Assembly (NCBI RefSeq): GCF_021390475.1
Contig: NZ_JAJUWS010000026.1
Coordinates: forward strand, 1 to 64,000
Direction: 5' to 3'
DNA length: 64,000 bases
Source of the DNA: Streptomyces sp. ST2-7A
GTDB taxonomy: Bacteria; Actinomycetota; Actinomycetes; Streptomycetales; Streptomycetaceae
Position numbers and translations under genes: made by a program. How positions within the stretch are numbered: the first letter of the stretch is position 1; every line of letters begins with the position of its first letter. The notes under the pieces are model-generated. The model searched no databases, had not been told where the DNA came from, and worked only from the letters and a program-made list of their open reading frames with translations. Below are positions 8,501-16,463 of this stretch, piece by piece.

Positions 8501-8592
8501 CCGGTGAGCCGGAAACCGGAGAGGAAAGCGGCTCGCCGGGGCAGTGAGCCAGGATCCTGACAGGGGCGAATGTTCTCCGCAAACCATCTGCC

Positions 8593-8628
8593 AAGGGTCT
8601 AGCTTGTGAGTTACGGTAGTAGTTTGGG
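8593..8628 (+). promoter_or_regulatory. Predicted self-target of the mini-array guide in the cas8e promoter
   Basis: AAG at 8593-8595 is a canonical I-E PAM. The + strand from 8596 matches the spacer (8439 onward) at positions 1-5, 7, 8, 11, 13-16 and 19-21. Three mismatches fall at 6, 12 and 18, the bases flipped out of pairing in Cascade; the others up to 21 are 9, 10 and 17. Pairing is poor beyond 21, which would allow binding but disfavour Cas3 cleavage. The cas8e promoter must lie here on the - strand: TTGGCA at 8586-8591 and TACCGT at about 8615-8620 are candidate elements. Confidence 0.7.
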
Positions 8629-8635
8629 TGTGACG

Positions 8636-11485
8636 TCAGCGTTCCAGCCCGTAGTCATGGGAGTAGGTGAGTGGTGACTCGCCGCCTCGGGTCTGCCACC
8701 CCTTCCCCTCGTCATGGAAACGCAGGAGAGTCAGGTCTCGTAGAAGAGAGCGCTTCTTCCAGGCATCGGGCAGCTTTTCGGCGTCGGTGTCACCACGCAG
8801 CCAACTGCCCGGGACGGGCACGACATGCTGCATGATCGTTTCGAGCGTGTTCCTGCTCGGCGAGCGCCAGTCGGAGGGCAGGTTTGGGGAGCCCTGGGGT
8901 CGCAGGGCCGGCTGTCCGTCGGGCTGCTCGAACAGACAGAGCACGCGTCCGGTGTCCGCCCCCAGTCTGGTGGTCAGCAACTCCTCGCTGACTCCGGCCT
9001 CGGCGCGGCTGATCGGACGTAGATCGCACTTGATTTCGAAGGGGGCCGGAATCGTCGTCATCCGTGCGAGGTGGGTCTCGGCGGAGTCTCGCGCCAGACG
9101 CTCCTCGTCCATGCGGTCCAGCTCGCGACTCGTCGCTTCACCCAACCCAGTGGTGAAGTCCCTGGCATAGACGGCGTCGATCAGGTGCTGCACATCTTCG
9201 GGGACCGCGATGCCTTCGTCGCGGTTCTGCAGAAGCCGGGCTGTGCGATGCAGCAACCCGGGGTCGTAGACCGCCCCCATCGAGAAGCGTGGCACCGACG
9301 GCTCGCCCTTGGCGTCCATGGGCATCAACACAACGAGCCGGGGCCGGTCCTCGGGAAGAGCCCACTGCGGACGCCCACCGGCACCCCGGTCATGCCTTCG
9401 GCATCGGCCCGCCCGTTGCAGGAGCTGCGCCATCGGAGCCAGATCCGTGACCACCAGGTCGAAATCCAGATCAAGTGACTGCTCGACGATCTGCGTCGCC
9501 ACGAGAATCGAAGTCGGCCTCACTTCTTTTGGCGCGTCCCGATCCGGTTTGCCATAGGAATTCTCGCACTCCGCAGTGATCTCTCCTCGACGGTGAGCGG
9601 GGAAGCGTGAGTGCAACAACCGCAGGCCGCCTTTTCTCGCAGCAAGGGCGGGGAAGGCAGCACGCAGGTCGCGATAGGTTTGCTGAGCCTCCGCCACTGT
9701 GGTGCAACAAACCAAGGCGGTGCCCCCATCGGTCACCACCGCATCCAGGGCCTCGCGCAGTGCCGCCCGCCTGCCTCCCTCCCCCGGCTCGGATTCCGGC
9801 GCGGAATCGATATCCCAGTGCACCGTTTGAAGCGACACATCGAGCTTTCGTGAACGCGAGCTGGGCAACTGCGGAGATGCGATGACCTCGCCTCCCGACC
9901 CGGCGAAAAGCCAGCCGGGATAGCGGACGGTGGCGTCCTCGCCGACAGGGGCGCCGCGCCCGCGCTGATATGCGCTCACCAGTGAACCCGCCACTTCACC
10001 CGTGAGAGTGGCCGAAAGGAGCACGACAGGAACCCGCATCGCGCCGAGCCACTCCAGCAGCCGTGTCAGCAACGTATGCATCCAGGGCCCGTAGGCGTGC
10101 GCTTCGTCCACGATCAGGACCTTCTCGGAAAGTCCGGTCAAACGCAGCATGTTGCGTGTGGTGGGAAGCACCGAGGCAAGGACCTGGTCGATTGTCCCCA
10201 CCCCCAACTGTGCCAGCAGACCTCGTCCTCGGCCCCGCAGCCACTCCCCGGCCTCCACCGCCCATGCCGGATCCGTGCTCAGGTCGCTTCCCGCTTCCTG
10301 TCCGGCGCCTGTGGTCTGGGCGTAGGCCGGGCTCAGCCACGCCATCGAATGCAACAACGTCAACGCCCGGTCACCTCCCAGGGCTGAGGTGGCGAATCCA
10401 CCCACCCGGGGGAACATGGCATCGGCCGTGGCCATCGTCGGAAGGGCGAAGAAAAGCCCCCGCGCCCCACTGGCCGCTCCCAGAATGCGGGCGGCCCACA
10501 ATGCCGCCTCCGTCTTCCCGTCCCCGGTGGGAGCGGTTACCAGCACCAGGCCGGCTCCTTGCTCCTCGACGAGGTGGGGAAGTCGCTCGGCGATATCGCG
10601 TTGCAACGCGTTTGGGGCGAAGGGAAACGCTTCGCTGAAATTCCGACATGGGGAGAAGTCCACTCGCCCCAAACGTGCTTCGGTGACCACATCAGGAGCC
10701 CTGGTCAGTGCGGTCTCCCAGTGCGCCAGCAGTTCGGAACGGTTTCCCTTCCATTCCGTCGGGGGGATCCGGGGGATGATCCACTCGGTTTGGCTCGCCA
10801 GCCAGTCCGCTGTGATAACAAGCCCTGTCAACACCACGACGACGTCAGCCGGTAGCAAACCCTTCGGAAGGGCGCCCGCTTCCAGGATGGCTCGGACCTC
10901 ATCGAAGTGGAGACGCCGTTGAATTTCCCATCCCGGTCCACCCACTCCTTTCTGGTAAGCCTCCGGATTCTCCACGTGCTTGTTGAGCAACGCCAATCCG
11001 AAGCGACCGTGGTGACCACCCAGCAGCTGAGCAACTTGATGAGGGACCGACCGCCTCACTTGGGCTTTCTTGGGGTAACCACTTTCCTGTAGCAGCTTCG
11101 CCAGAGCCCAGTGGCTGGCCATCTCGTGCCGAAAATCCCGACATGATTCCGCACCCGCTCTCGAACGGTAGAATTCGTCCTGCTTCAACGACTTCCAGAG
11201 CTCCGGGACCTGCACCTGAAAAGGTGGAGAGATCTTCCCCAAGTCGTGCATGGCCGCCCAGAAGGCGAGTACGCGGTGTGCTTCGTCCTGTGTCATCCCG
11301 AGCATGGATGAGATGCGCTGACGTTGCCCTTCACCCACGATCCGGTCCCAGAGGCACAGGAACACCGCTGCGGTGTCCAAGAGGTGACACACCACCGGGT
11401 ACGGCCGGGGAAGTCCGGACTCCTTGCCCCACAGTCGCGCGTCGATGCGCTCATCCAGCCCACGAGGGACCCACACGTCGGTCAT
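8636..11485 (-). CDS. cas3: Cas3 helicase-nuclease, type I-E
   Basis: This effector is recruited by Cascade to unwind and degrade the target. The N-terminal HD nuclease domain shows FWAAMHDLGKISPPFQ near residue 90. The SF2 helicase follows, with Walker A APTGDGKTE (about residue 320), DEAHAYG, SATLTG and motif VI QLLQRAGRCRRHDR (about residue 690). It is 949 aa from the ATG at 11485 (MTDVWVPRGLDE); the frame is open 32 codons upstream, with no homology. GTG at 11491 is an alternative start. It reads away from array 2, and its stop is followed at once by the presumed cas8e promoter region. Confidence 0.95.
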   Translation of the reverse strand: MTDVWVPRGLDERIDARLWGKESGLPRPYPVVCHLLDTAAVFLCLWDRIVGEGQRQRISSMLGMTQDEAHRVLAFWAAMHDLGKISPPFQVQVPELWKSLKQDEFYRSRAGAESCRDFRHEMASHWALAKLLQESGYPKKAQVRRSVPHQVAQLLGGHHGRFGLALLNKHVENPEAYQKGVGGPGWEIQRRLHFDEVRAILEAGALPKGLLPADVVVVLTGLVITADWLASQTEWIIPRIPPTEWKGNRSELLAHWETALTRAPDVVTEARLGRVDFSPCRNFSEAFPFAPNALQRDIAERLPHLVEEQGAGLVLVTAPTGDGKTEAALWAARILGAASGARGLFFALPTMATADAMFPRVGGFATSALGGDRALTLLHSMAWLSPAYAQTTGAGQEAGSDLSTDPAWAVEAGEWLRGRGRGLLAQLGVGTIDQVLASVLPTTRNMLRLTGLSEKVLIVDEAHAYGPWMHTLLTRLLEWLGAMRVPVVLLSATLTGEVAGSLVSAYQRGRGAPVGEDATVRYPGWLFAGSGGEVIASPQLPSSRSRKLDVSLQTVHWDIDSAPESEPGEGGRRAALREALDAVVTDGGTALVCCTTVAEAQQTYRDLRAAFPALAARKGGLRLLHSRFPAHRRGEITAECENSYGKPDRDAPKEVRPTSILVATQIVEQSLDLDFDLVVTDLAPMAQLLQRAGRCRRHDRGAGGRPQWALPEDRPRLVVLMPMDAKGEPSVPRFSMGAVYDPGLLHRTARLLQNRDEGIAVPEDVQHLIDAVYARDFTTGLGEATSRELDRMDEERLARDSAETHLARMTTIPAPFEIKCDLRPISRAEAGVSEELLTTRLGADTGRVLCLFEQPDGQPALRPQGSPNLPSDWRSPSRNTLETIMQHVVPVPGSWLRGDTDAEKLPDAWKKRSLLRDLTLLRFHDEGKGWQTRGGESPLTYSHDYGLER

Positions 11486-11663
11486 GGCCACAGGGATAGC
11501 AGGGACCACTGACACTCGGTTTGGACCTGGGATGGGAGCGACACCAGGCTCGTAGAATCCTCCCGTGAGGCTGGAACCCATCTCTGACTCGGCAGGGTGG
11601 CAAGCCTGTCCCGCGAGGAGTAAAGGAATGGCAAACCGCCTCTAACGCTGCAGGTCAGGAAGT
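11486..11663. promoter_or_regulatory. Divergent region: cas3 promoter and array 2 leader
   Basis: These 178 bases separate the cas3 start (-) from the first repeat of array 2 (+). They must hold both the cas3 promoter and the array leader. The right end is less GC-rich around GAGTAAAGGAATGGCAAACC. No clear IHF-like site can be assigned, as expected for actinobacteria. Confidence 0.5.
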
Positions 11664-12667
11664 GTGCTCTCCGCGCGAGCGGAGGTGACCCGATGGACGG
11701 CGCGATGGGCGGATGCCTCTCGTGGTGCTCTCCGCGCGAGCGGAGGTGACCCTGCGCCGGTCGTCTGATCGAGATAGCCGAGGTGTGCTCTCCGCGCGAG
11801 CGGAGGTGACCCGGGCGACGCAGTCCCGATGCTGCGGCCCTTTTTGTGCTCTCCGCGCGAGCGGAGGTGACCCGGCGGCGAGGTCCTCGTCGCTCGCCGA
11901 CGCCATGTGCTCTCCGCGCGAGCGGAGGTGACCCGCGCCCCGCCGAGTGGCACGAGCTGCGGCGCCGTGCTCTCCGCGCGAGCGGAGGTGACCCAGTCGG
12001 GGTCGTCCAGCCGGGTCTCCCAGTCCTCGTGCTCTCCGCGCGAGCGGAGGTGACCCGAAGCCCATGACGCGGAACCGCATCGTGGTCCAGTGCTCTCCGC
12101 GCGAGCGGAGGTGCCCCGACCGTTAACCCGGCCGTGCAGTGATGTTCCGTGTGCTCTCCGCGCGAGCGGAGGTGACCCGTTCCGGCGGCCCACCTGCGCC
12201 GACTGCGGCAGGTACTCTCCGCGCGAGCGGAGGTGACCCGCGGCGCGCTCCTCGGCTGCAATCCGCCGCTGCGTGCTCTCCGCGCGAGCGGAGGTGACCC
12301 GCACAAGAAGCGCACGCCGAGCCCGGTGCGGATGTGCTCTCCGCGCGAGCGGAGGTGACCCGCTTCAGGTCCATGCAGCCGTCAAGGACGCGATGTGCTC
12401 TCCGCGCGAGCGGAGGTGACCCGTGGGTCGAGGCCCGGAACTGGGAGCACCGGGCGTGCTCTCCGCGCGAGCGGAGGTGACCCGCACCCCGCGATCGACG
12501 GCGCCCGCCTCAAGTGGTGCTCTCCGCGCGAGCGGAGGTGACCCGGCCCTCACGGACCTTCGGACCCAGCGGGACGAGTGCTCTCCGCGCGAGCGGAGGT
12601 GACCCGGTGCTCGGCGCCGGCATCGACGACGCGAACTTGTGCTCTCCGCGCGAGCGGAGGTGACCCG
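11664..12667 (+). CRISPR. CRISPR array 2, type I-E, 17 repeats
   Basis: Same repeat as array 1. Repeat starts are 11664, 11725, 11785, 11846, 11907, 11967, 12029, 12090, 12151, 12212, 12273, 12334, 12395, 12456, 12517, 12578 and 12639. Spacers are mostly 32 nt, with 31 nt at 11754 and 11936 and 33 nt at 11996. Four repeats carry single changes: the last base is T at 11753 and A at 11995, the handle is changed in the 12090 copy (GTGCCCCG) and the third base in the 12212 copy (GTACT). The leader side is the cas3 side. Variants lie in the leader-proximal half, whereas the last seven repeats are perfect. Confidence 0.98.
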
Positions 12668-12711
12668 GTTGATGTCCATTCCGGCGCTGTTGTCAGCCTG
12701 ATGCCCGGTCA

Positions 12712-13824
12712 TCAACGAGGGATACGGACGGTGGTGGGTGGCGTGGTGCATGGTGGGCCTGCGCGAGGCGGAGCGGGTGCTCGGGTGGGCCGGCTGGGTG
12801 GGGTCAACGGTGAGGTGGCGTGGTTCCAGCGGACACGCAGTGAGTTGAAGTTGGTCAGGGAGTGACGGCTGGCGAGGAGGAGGTGGTGTGGGTTGATCGC
12901 GGGGTTCTTGGTGTGTGCCTCGATGTGGCGGCCGGTGTGGTGGGCTGCCGTCAGGAGGGCGCGTTGAAGGATGCGTCGGCCCCAGTGGGAGGGGGAGCCG
13001 ACCGGTTCGGTGAGGAGGCCGAGGATTTCGGTTGGTTCGATGTCGGATGTGAGCAGACCACCTTGTTGTGCTTCCCACAGGACGGTGACGGGGTCGATGG
13101 GGGAGTGCCTGCGGGCCATGGTGGTCAGGCATCGCCACAGTCCGGCGTGGAGGGGGAGGGTGAAGTCATCGGGGGTCAGCCATCGCATGCGTTCGGCTTC
13201 AGCGGGGTGCGCGGTGGTTGTGGCGAGCAGTAGGAGTTCCTCTTCCACGGCCTCCTGGTGGGCCGGGTTCCGATCCGTGGGGGGCGGGGTCGGGATGGGG
13301 TGGGGGGAGTCGGGTCGGGGGGGGAAGCGGGCGGAGAGTTCCTCGATCAGGGTGGTGAGGGTGTCGGCTTCGGTGAGGGTGGCGTGGACGGGGTCGGGGA
13401 GGGTGGGGTCGGTGGCGGTGTGGGCGAGGCGTTGGGCTTGGGCGCGCAGGGTGCGGCGGGCGTGTTCGGTCTGCACGATCCGCGCATAGGCGGGGGCGTG
13501 GCGCGGTTGGGGGCAGGCACGGACCAGGCCGTGGAGGTGGGAGGCGGTCAGGCCGCGGGCTTGTCGGCGGGCGGTGGCCAGCACCCGGTCCAGCCAGGTG
13601 GTGGTGCGGGCATGCCGGGCGGGGTCGGGGGCTGGTAGGGAGCGGATCGCGGTGAACAGGGCGCGGTGCTCGGCGGTGGAGAACGCCTCCGGAACAAGGT
13701 GAGCGGCTTCCTGCAGGCGCCGGGGCTCCAGGAGGAGGGCGCCGAGCAGGGCCCGCTCGGCGTGGTACACCGGCGGTGCGGGATCGACGTCATCGAGGTC
13801 GTCGTCATCGGGGGTGTGGGGCAT
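12712..13824 (-). CDS. DnaB N-terminal-domain protein without helicase domain
   Basis: The product has 370 aa. HAERALLGALLLEPRRLQEA near residue 21 opens a DnaB-helicase N-terminal fold. A second, weaker copy begins near HQEAVEEELLLLATTT (about residue 190) with WLTPDDFTLPLHAGLW. No Walker A motif is present, so it cannot be a helicase by itself; it may bind primase or the host helicase. Such proteins recur on actinobacterial conjugative elements. Its ATG overlaps the stop of the upstream methyltransferase (TGATG). It ends 45 bases from array 2 and converges with it. Confidence 0.75.
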   Translation of the reverse strand: MPHTPDDDDLDDVDPAPPVYHAERALLGALLLEPRRLQEAAHLVPEAFSTAEHRALFTAIRSLPAPDPARHARTTTWLDRVLATARRQARGLTASHLHGLVRACPQPRHAPAYARIVQTEHARRTLRAQAQRLAHTATDPTLPDPVHATLTEADTLTTLIEELSARFPPRPDSPHPIPTPPPTDRNPAHQEAVEEELLLLATTTAHPAEAERMRWLTPDDFTLPLHAGLWRCLTTMARRHSPIDPVTVLWEAQQGGLLTSDIEPTEILGLLTEPVGSPSHWGRRILQRALLTAAHHTGRHIEAHTKNPAINPHHLLLASRHSLTNFNSLRVRWNHATSPLTPPSRPTRAPAPPRAGPPCTTPPTTVRIPR

Positions 13825-14888
13825 CAGGCGGCCAAGGTGAAGTCATCGGGCTCGAAGCCGACGCCGAGGTGCGGCGCGAGCAGGTGGGCGGCGAGCAGCG
13901 GAGGGACGGCGTTGCCGATCTGGGAGAACTGCCGGCCCTTGTTCCCGGCCCAGGGGTAGTCGGCGGGGAAGGTCTGCAGCACCCCCGCTTCACGGGCGTT
14001 GATCCGCATCGGCTCCGGCAGCATGGGTGGCCTCGCCACCGCGGAGGTGGTGGGGAGGGGTTCGGCGATCCAGAGGCATTCATTGGCCCGGTTGCCGAAG
14101 AACAGCGTTCCGGCCGGCTCGGACAGCGGCCGGACGGTGGCGTTGGCCTGGTTGTTGGTACGCAGGCACCACGCCCAGCCCTCCCCTTCCGCTGGCGGCG
14201 CGGCGGCCGGTGCTCCCGACGTGCCGAGGACAGCGGCCATGGAGACCCACCGGGCACGGCCGGGCCCGAACAACGACGGTGGTTCGGCCTCCCGGGCGTG
14301 GGTCGGCACGGGTGGCCGGGCGGGTCGGATCCGGGAGGCGAGGAGGATGGCCCGCCGCCGGGTCTGCGGCACCCCGTAGTCGGCGGCGTTCAACACCCCC
14401 GCCCACACCGAGAATCCCCATGACCGGAGGATGGCCGCGTACTGCCTCCACAGCGGCAGCACCTGCGGCACCTCCTCCATGACCACCCACTGCGGCTCCG
14501 CGACACTGTTCAGGGCATGGAGGTAGCGCATCGGCTCCGCCGCCAGCAGCGAGCGTTCGTCCCGGCACGCGGCACGCAGGCCTTCGCGGGTGTCCAGGCC
14601 GGCGGCCAGGTCGGCGACCGCCCGGTGCACCAACGGCTGATCCACCCACCCCAGACGCTTACCGGCCGAGGACCACGCCTGGCACGGTGGGCTCGCGATC
14701 AACCCCCGGGTGCGGCCGACCCACGGCCACGTCGGATATCTCGCCACGTCCGTCCGGATGGTGACCTGTCCGGCCGCGGCCCGGGTGGCGCAGGCCCATG
14801 CGTCCCACTCCAGCCCCACCTCCCGCACGCCGAGGACCGAGAGCGCGTGACTCCACCCACCCGGGCCCGCGAACAGATCCAGAATCAG
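13824..14888 (-). CDS. DNA (cytosine-5) methyltransferase
   Basis: It transfers a methyl group to C5 of cytosine. Motif I ILDLFAGPGGW stands at the N-terminus, motif IV SPPCQAWS follows, motif VI is EEVP (ENV in most relatives), motif VIII is QTRRR and motif X is QIGNAVPPLLA. No restriction partner is adjacent, so it is probably an orphan enzyme protecting the element from host restriction. The family starts 2-4 residues before LDLFAG, which points to CTG at 14888 overlapping the previous stop as CTGA. The nearest ATG (14954) would add a non-homologous 22-residue leader. Confidence 0.88.
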   Translation of the reverse strand: MILDLFAGPGGWSHALSVLGVREVGLEWDAWACATRAAAGQVTIRTDVARYPTWPWVGRTRGLIASPPCQAWSSAGKRLGWVDQPLVHRAVADLAAGLDTREGLRAACRDERSLLAAEPMRYLHALNSVAEPQWVVMEEVPQVLPLWRQYAAILRSWGFSVWAGVLNAADYGVPQTRRRAILLASRIRPARPPVPTHAREAEPPSLFGPGRARWVSMAAVLGTSGAPAAAPPAEGEGWAWCLRTNNQANATVRPLSEPAGTLFFGNRANECLWIAEPLPTTSAVARPPMLPEPMRINAREAGVLQTFPADYPWAGNKGRQFSQIGNAVPPLLAAHLLAPHLGVGFEPDDFTLAA

Positions 14889-15244
14889 GAGGCCAACCCG
14901 AAATCGTCCCGCGTCGGCGCGCCGCCCTCGCCCCGGCACGCCCACGGAGAACATCCGTCGAGCACCCCGTCCTCCATCTCCTCCGCCTCCGCCGCACCAC
15001 CGCGCAGGGCGGCACGCTCGGCGGCGGTGACATGGTCGATCGGCGCCCGGTCCAGCGGTACGCGCGGGCGGTGGAGAAAGGCTTGGCCGAGTAGTCGGTT
15101 GTCGGTGGCATTCGTGTGGGTGGTGTCCTTGCGGATGGCGGCATCGAACTCCATGAGGTTCGGCCCTTCCTCGGGGCTGCTGTCCTGGGCGTGGGGTGGC
15201 GGGGAGTTGTGGTACAGGGAGAAGTTGGGCGAGGGGTGATCCAC
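14885..15244 (-). CDS. Hypothetical protein upstream of the methyltransferase
   Basis: 119 aa from a GTG at 15244. No family is recognised. The central part (LLGQAFLHRPRVPLDRAPIDHVTAAERAALR) looks helical and the C-terminus is acidic. Its stop overlaps the methyltransferase start, so the two are probably co-translated. Confidence 0.55.
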   Translation of the reverse strand: MDHPSPNFSLYHNSPPPHAQDSSPEEGPNLMEFDAAIRKDTTHTNATDNRLLGQAFLHRPRVPLDRAPIDHVTAAERAALRGGAAEAEEMEDGVLDGCSPWACRGEGGAPTRDDFGLAS

Positions 15245-15424
15245 GGGGCGGTCTTTCTACGGAGGGAGAGGTCGGGATTCAGGGCAGTGGGTGGGCTTGA
15301 GCGGGGGGCCAGTGGGGATGGACGGTGCGGAAGCGCCCCTTGCCTCCCTCGACAAGACCTTCGGTGGGAGGGGCGGGGAACCCCGCTGGCGTCTCCTGCG
15401 GGCGACAGCCGTAGCCTCGGAACC

Positions 15425-15973
15425 ATGTCCCGGACTTCCTTCGAGTGCCGCTGCGTTCTGTGCCACGACTACGGCGGTCGTGGGGAGGCGGACGAACTCC
15501 ACCTGAAAGTCCTGGAGAACGTACGCCGGTACGGCTGGCACGTGATGATGGTGGCGGGGGACGAGGTCGTTCCCGGCTTCGCCTACACGATCGGTCTGGC
15601 CCACACCCACGGCGTTCCCGAGTTCGCCGTGTTCGGGCTCGATCTCCCCACCATGCACCGGATGGTGAACATGTTGGGAGACAGGGCCGTGGAGGGCGCC
15701 GGGTTCGGGGACGAGGAGGAGCGACGGGAGGTGGTGGAAGGCCATCGACTCGTGTTCAAGAGCGCCGACCTGCGGTGGTACCGGACCTTCTTCGGGAGGG
15801 CTATCGGCTTCTATCGACGTCCTCCCATCCCTCTGCTGCAGGTGACGTGGGCCGATCCGGCCGGCCTTTTCCCCTGGGAGGAACAGGCTTCCCCTCAGCA
15901 TCGGGAGTCACAGCCTCGGCTGTGGCTGCCACCGGAGGATCACCCCTCGGGGGTGTGGACCACGGAAATGTGA
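15425..15973 (+). CDS. DUF4262 domain protein
   Basis: 182 aa from ATG at 15425. The pattern RYGWHVMMVAGDEVVPGFAY, then TIGLAHTHGVPEFAVFGLD and YRTFFGRAIGFYRR is that of DUF4262, whose function is unknown. Two Cys near the N-terminus (ECRCVLC) may bind metal. It is the only + strand gene in a long - strand stretch, so it is probably an independent insertion. The frame is open further upstream, but coding character and homology begin at this ATG. Confidence 0.8.
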   Translation: MSRTSFECRCVLCHDYGGRGEADELHLKVLENVRRYGWHVMMVAGDEVVPGFAYTIGLAHTHGVPEFAVFGLDLPTMHRMVNMLGDRAVEGAGFGDEEERREVVEGHRLVFKSADLRWYRTFFGRAIGFYRRPPIPLLQVTWADPAGLFPWEEQASPQHRESQPRLWLPPEDHPSGVWTTEM

Positions 15974-16463
15974 ACCCACCGAGCCGCGAGGAGAGAGGTC
16001 TCCATGGCCGCCGATGACGGTGCGGGACCGGCGAGCTCTTCGGAGATGATCCGTCAGTCCCGTTGGAGTCCCGGAGCGGGGCTATCCGTGAGCGGATACA
16101 GCCGCTTCCGCTCGGTCCCGGCGCCGAGCCGGTCACGGTCGTGGGAGTTGATCCTCCGACTCCTGAACGGCGAAACCGCTGCCGACGTATGGGCTCAGCT
16201 GCCGGAAACCGGGAGCCGTGGCTCCTCGACCGGCTGCTCCGGGGAACGCCGAGTTGACGGCCCGAGAACCGCCGAGGGCGGTCCGCACGATTGGCAGGGC
16301 TGCTCTGTCATCGGGGCGCTGGGCTCCGCCGTTCCGTCGTTGTCGGTCTCGGCGTCGAGGGGCGTGGGTTTCTTCGGGCTGTGGGTGTGATGGGTACATG
16401 GGGGTGAAGAGCGGCCTTGCACCTTTCCCGGGGCGGGTCGGCACGGGGGCGGGCACAGCTCTC
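15974..16463. other. Gene-poor stretch downstream of the DUF4262 gene
   Basis: No gene can be supported. A + strand frame at 16004-16390 has an AGAGG site before its ATG, but its product is low-complexity Ser/Gly/Arg without recognisable features. The end (16390-16463) is the 3' side of the coupling-protein gene. Confidence 0.4.

Noticed and set aside
8505..8561. Eighteen-codon frame beside the mini-array as a CreT-like toxin
   Set aside because: GTG start without a ribosome site and no rare-codon or toxin-like trait; nothing supports a CreTA pair here.
12665..12716. Inverted GTTGATG / CATCAAC after array 2 as an attachment site
   Set aside because: Short arms, wide spacing, and no second copy or tRNA in the window.
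16004..16390. Possible + strand gene after the DUF4262 gene
   Set aside because: It has a fair ribosome site but a low-complexity product with no family features.
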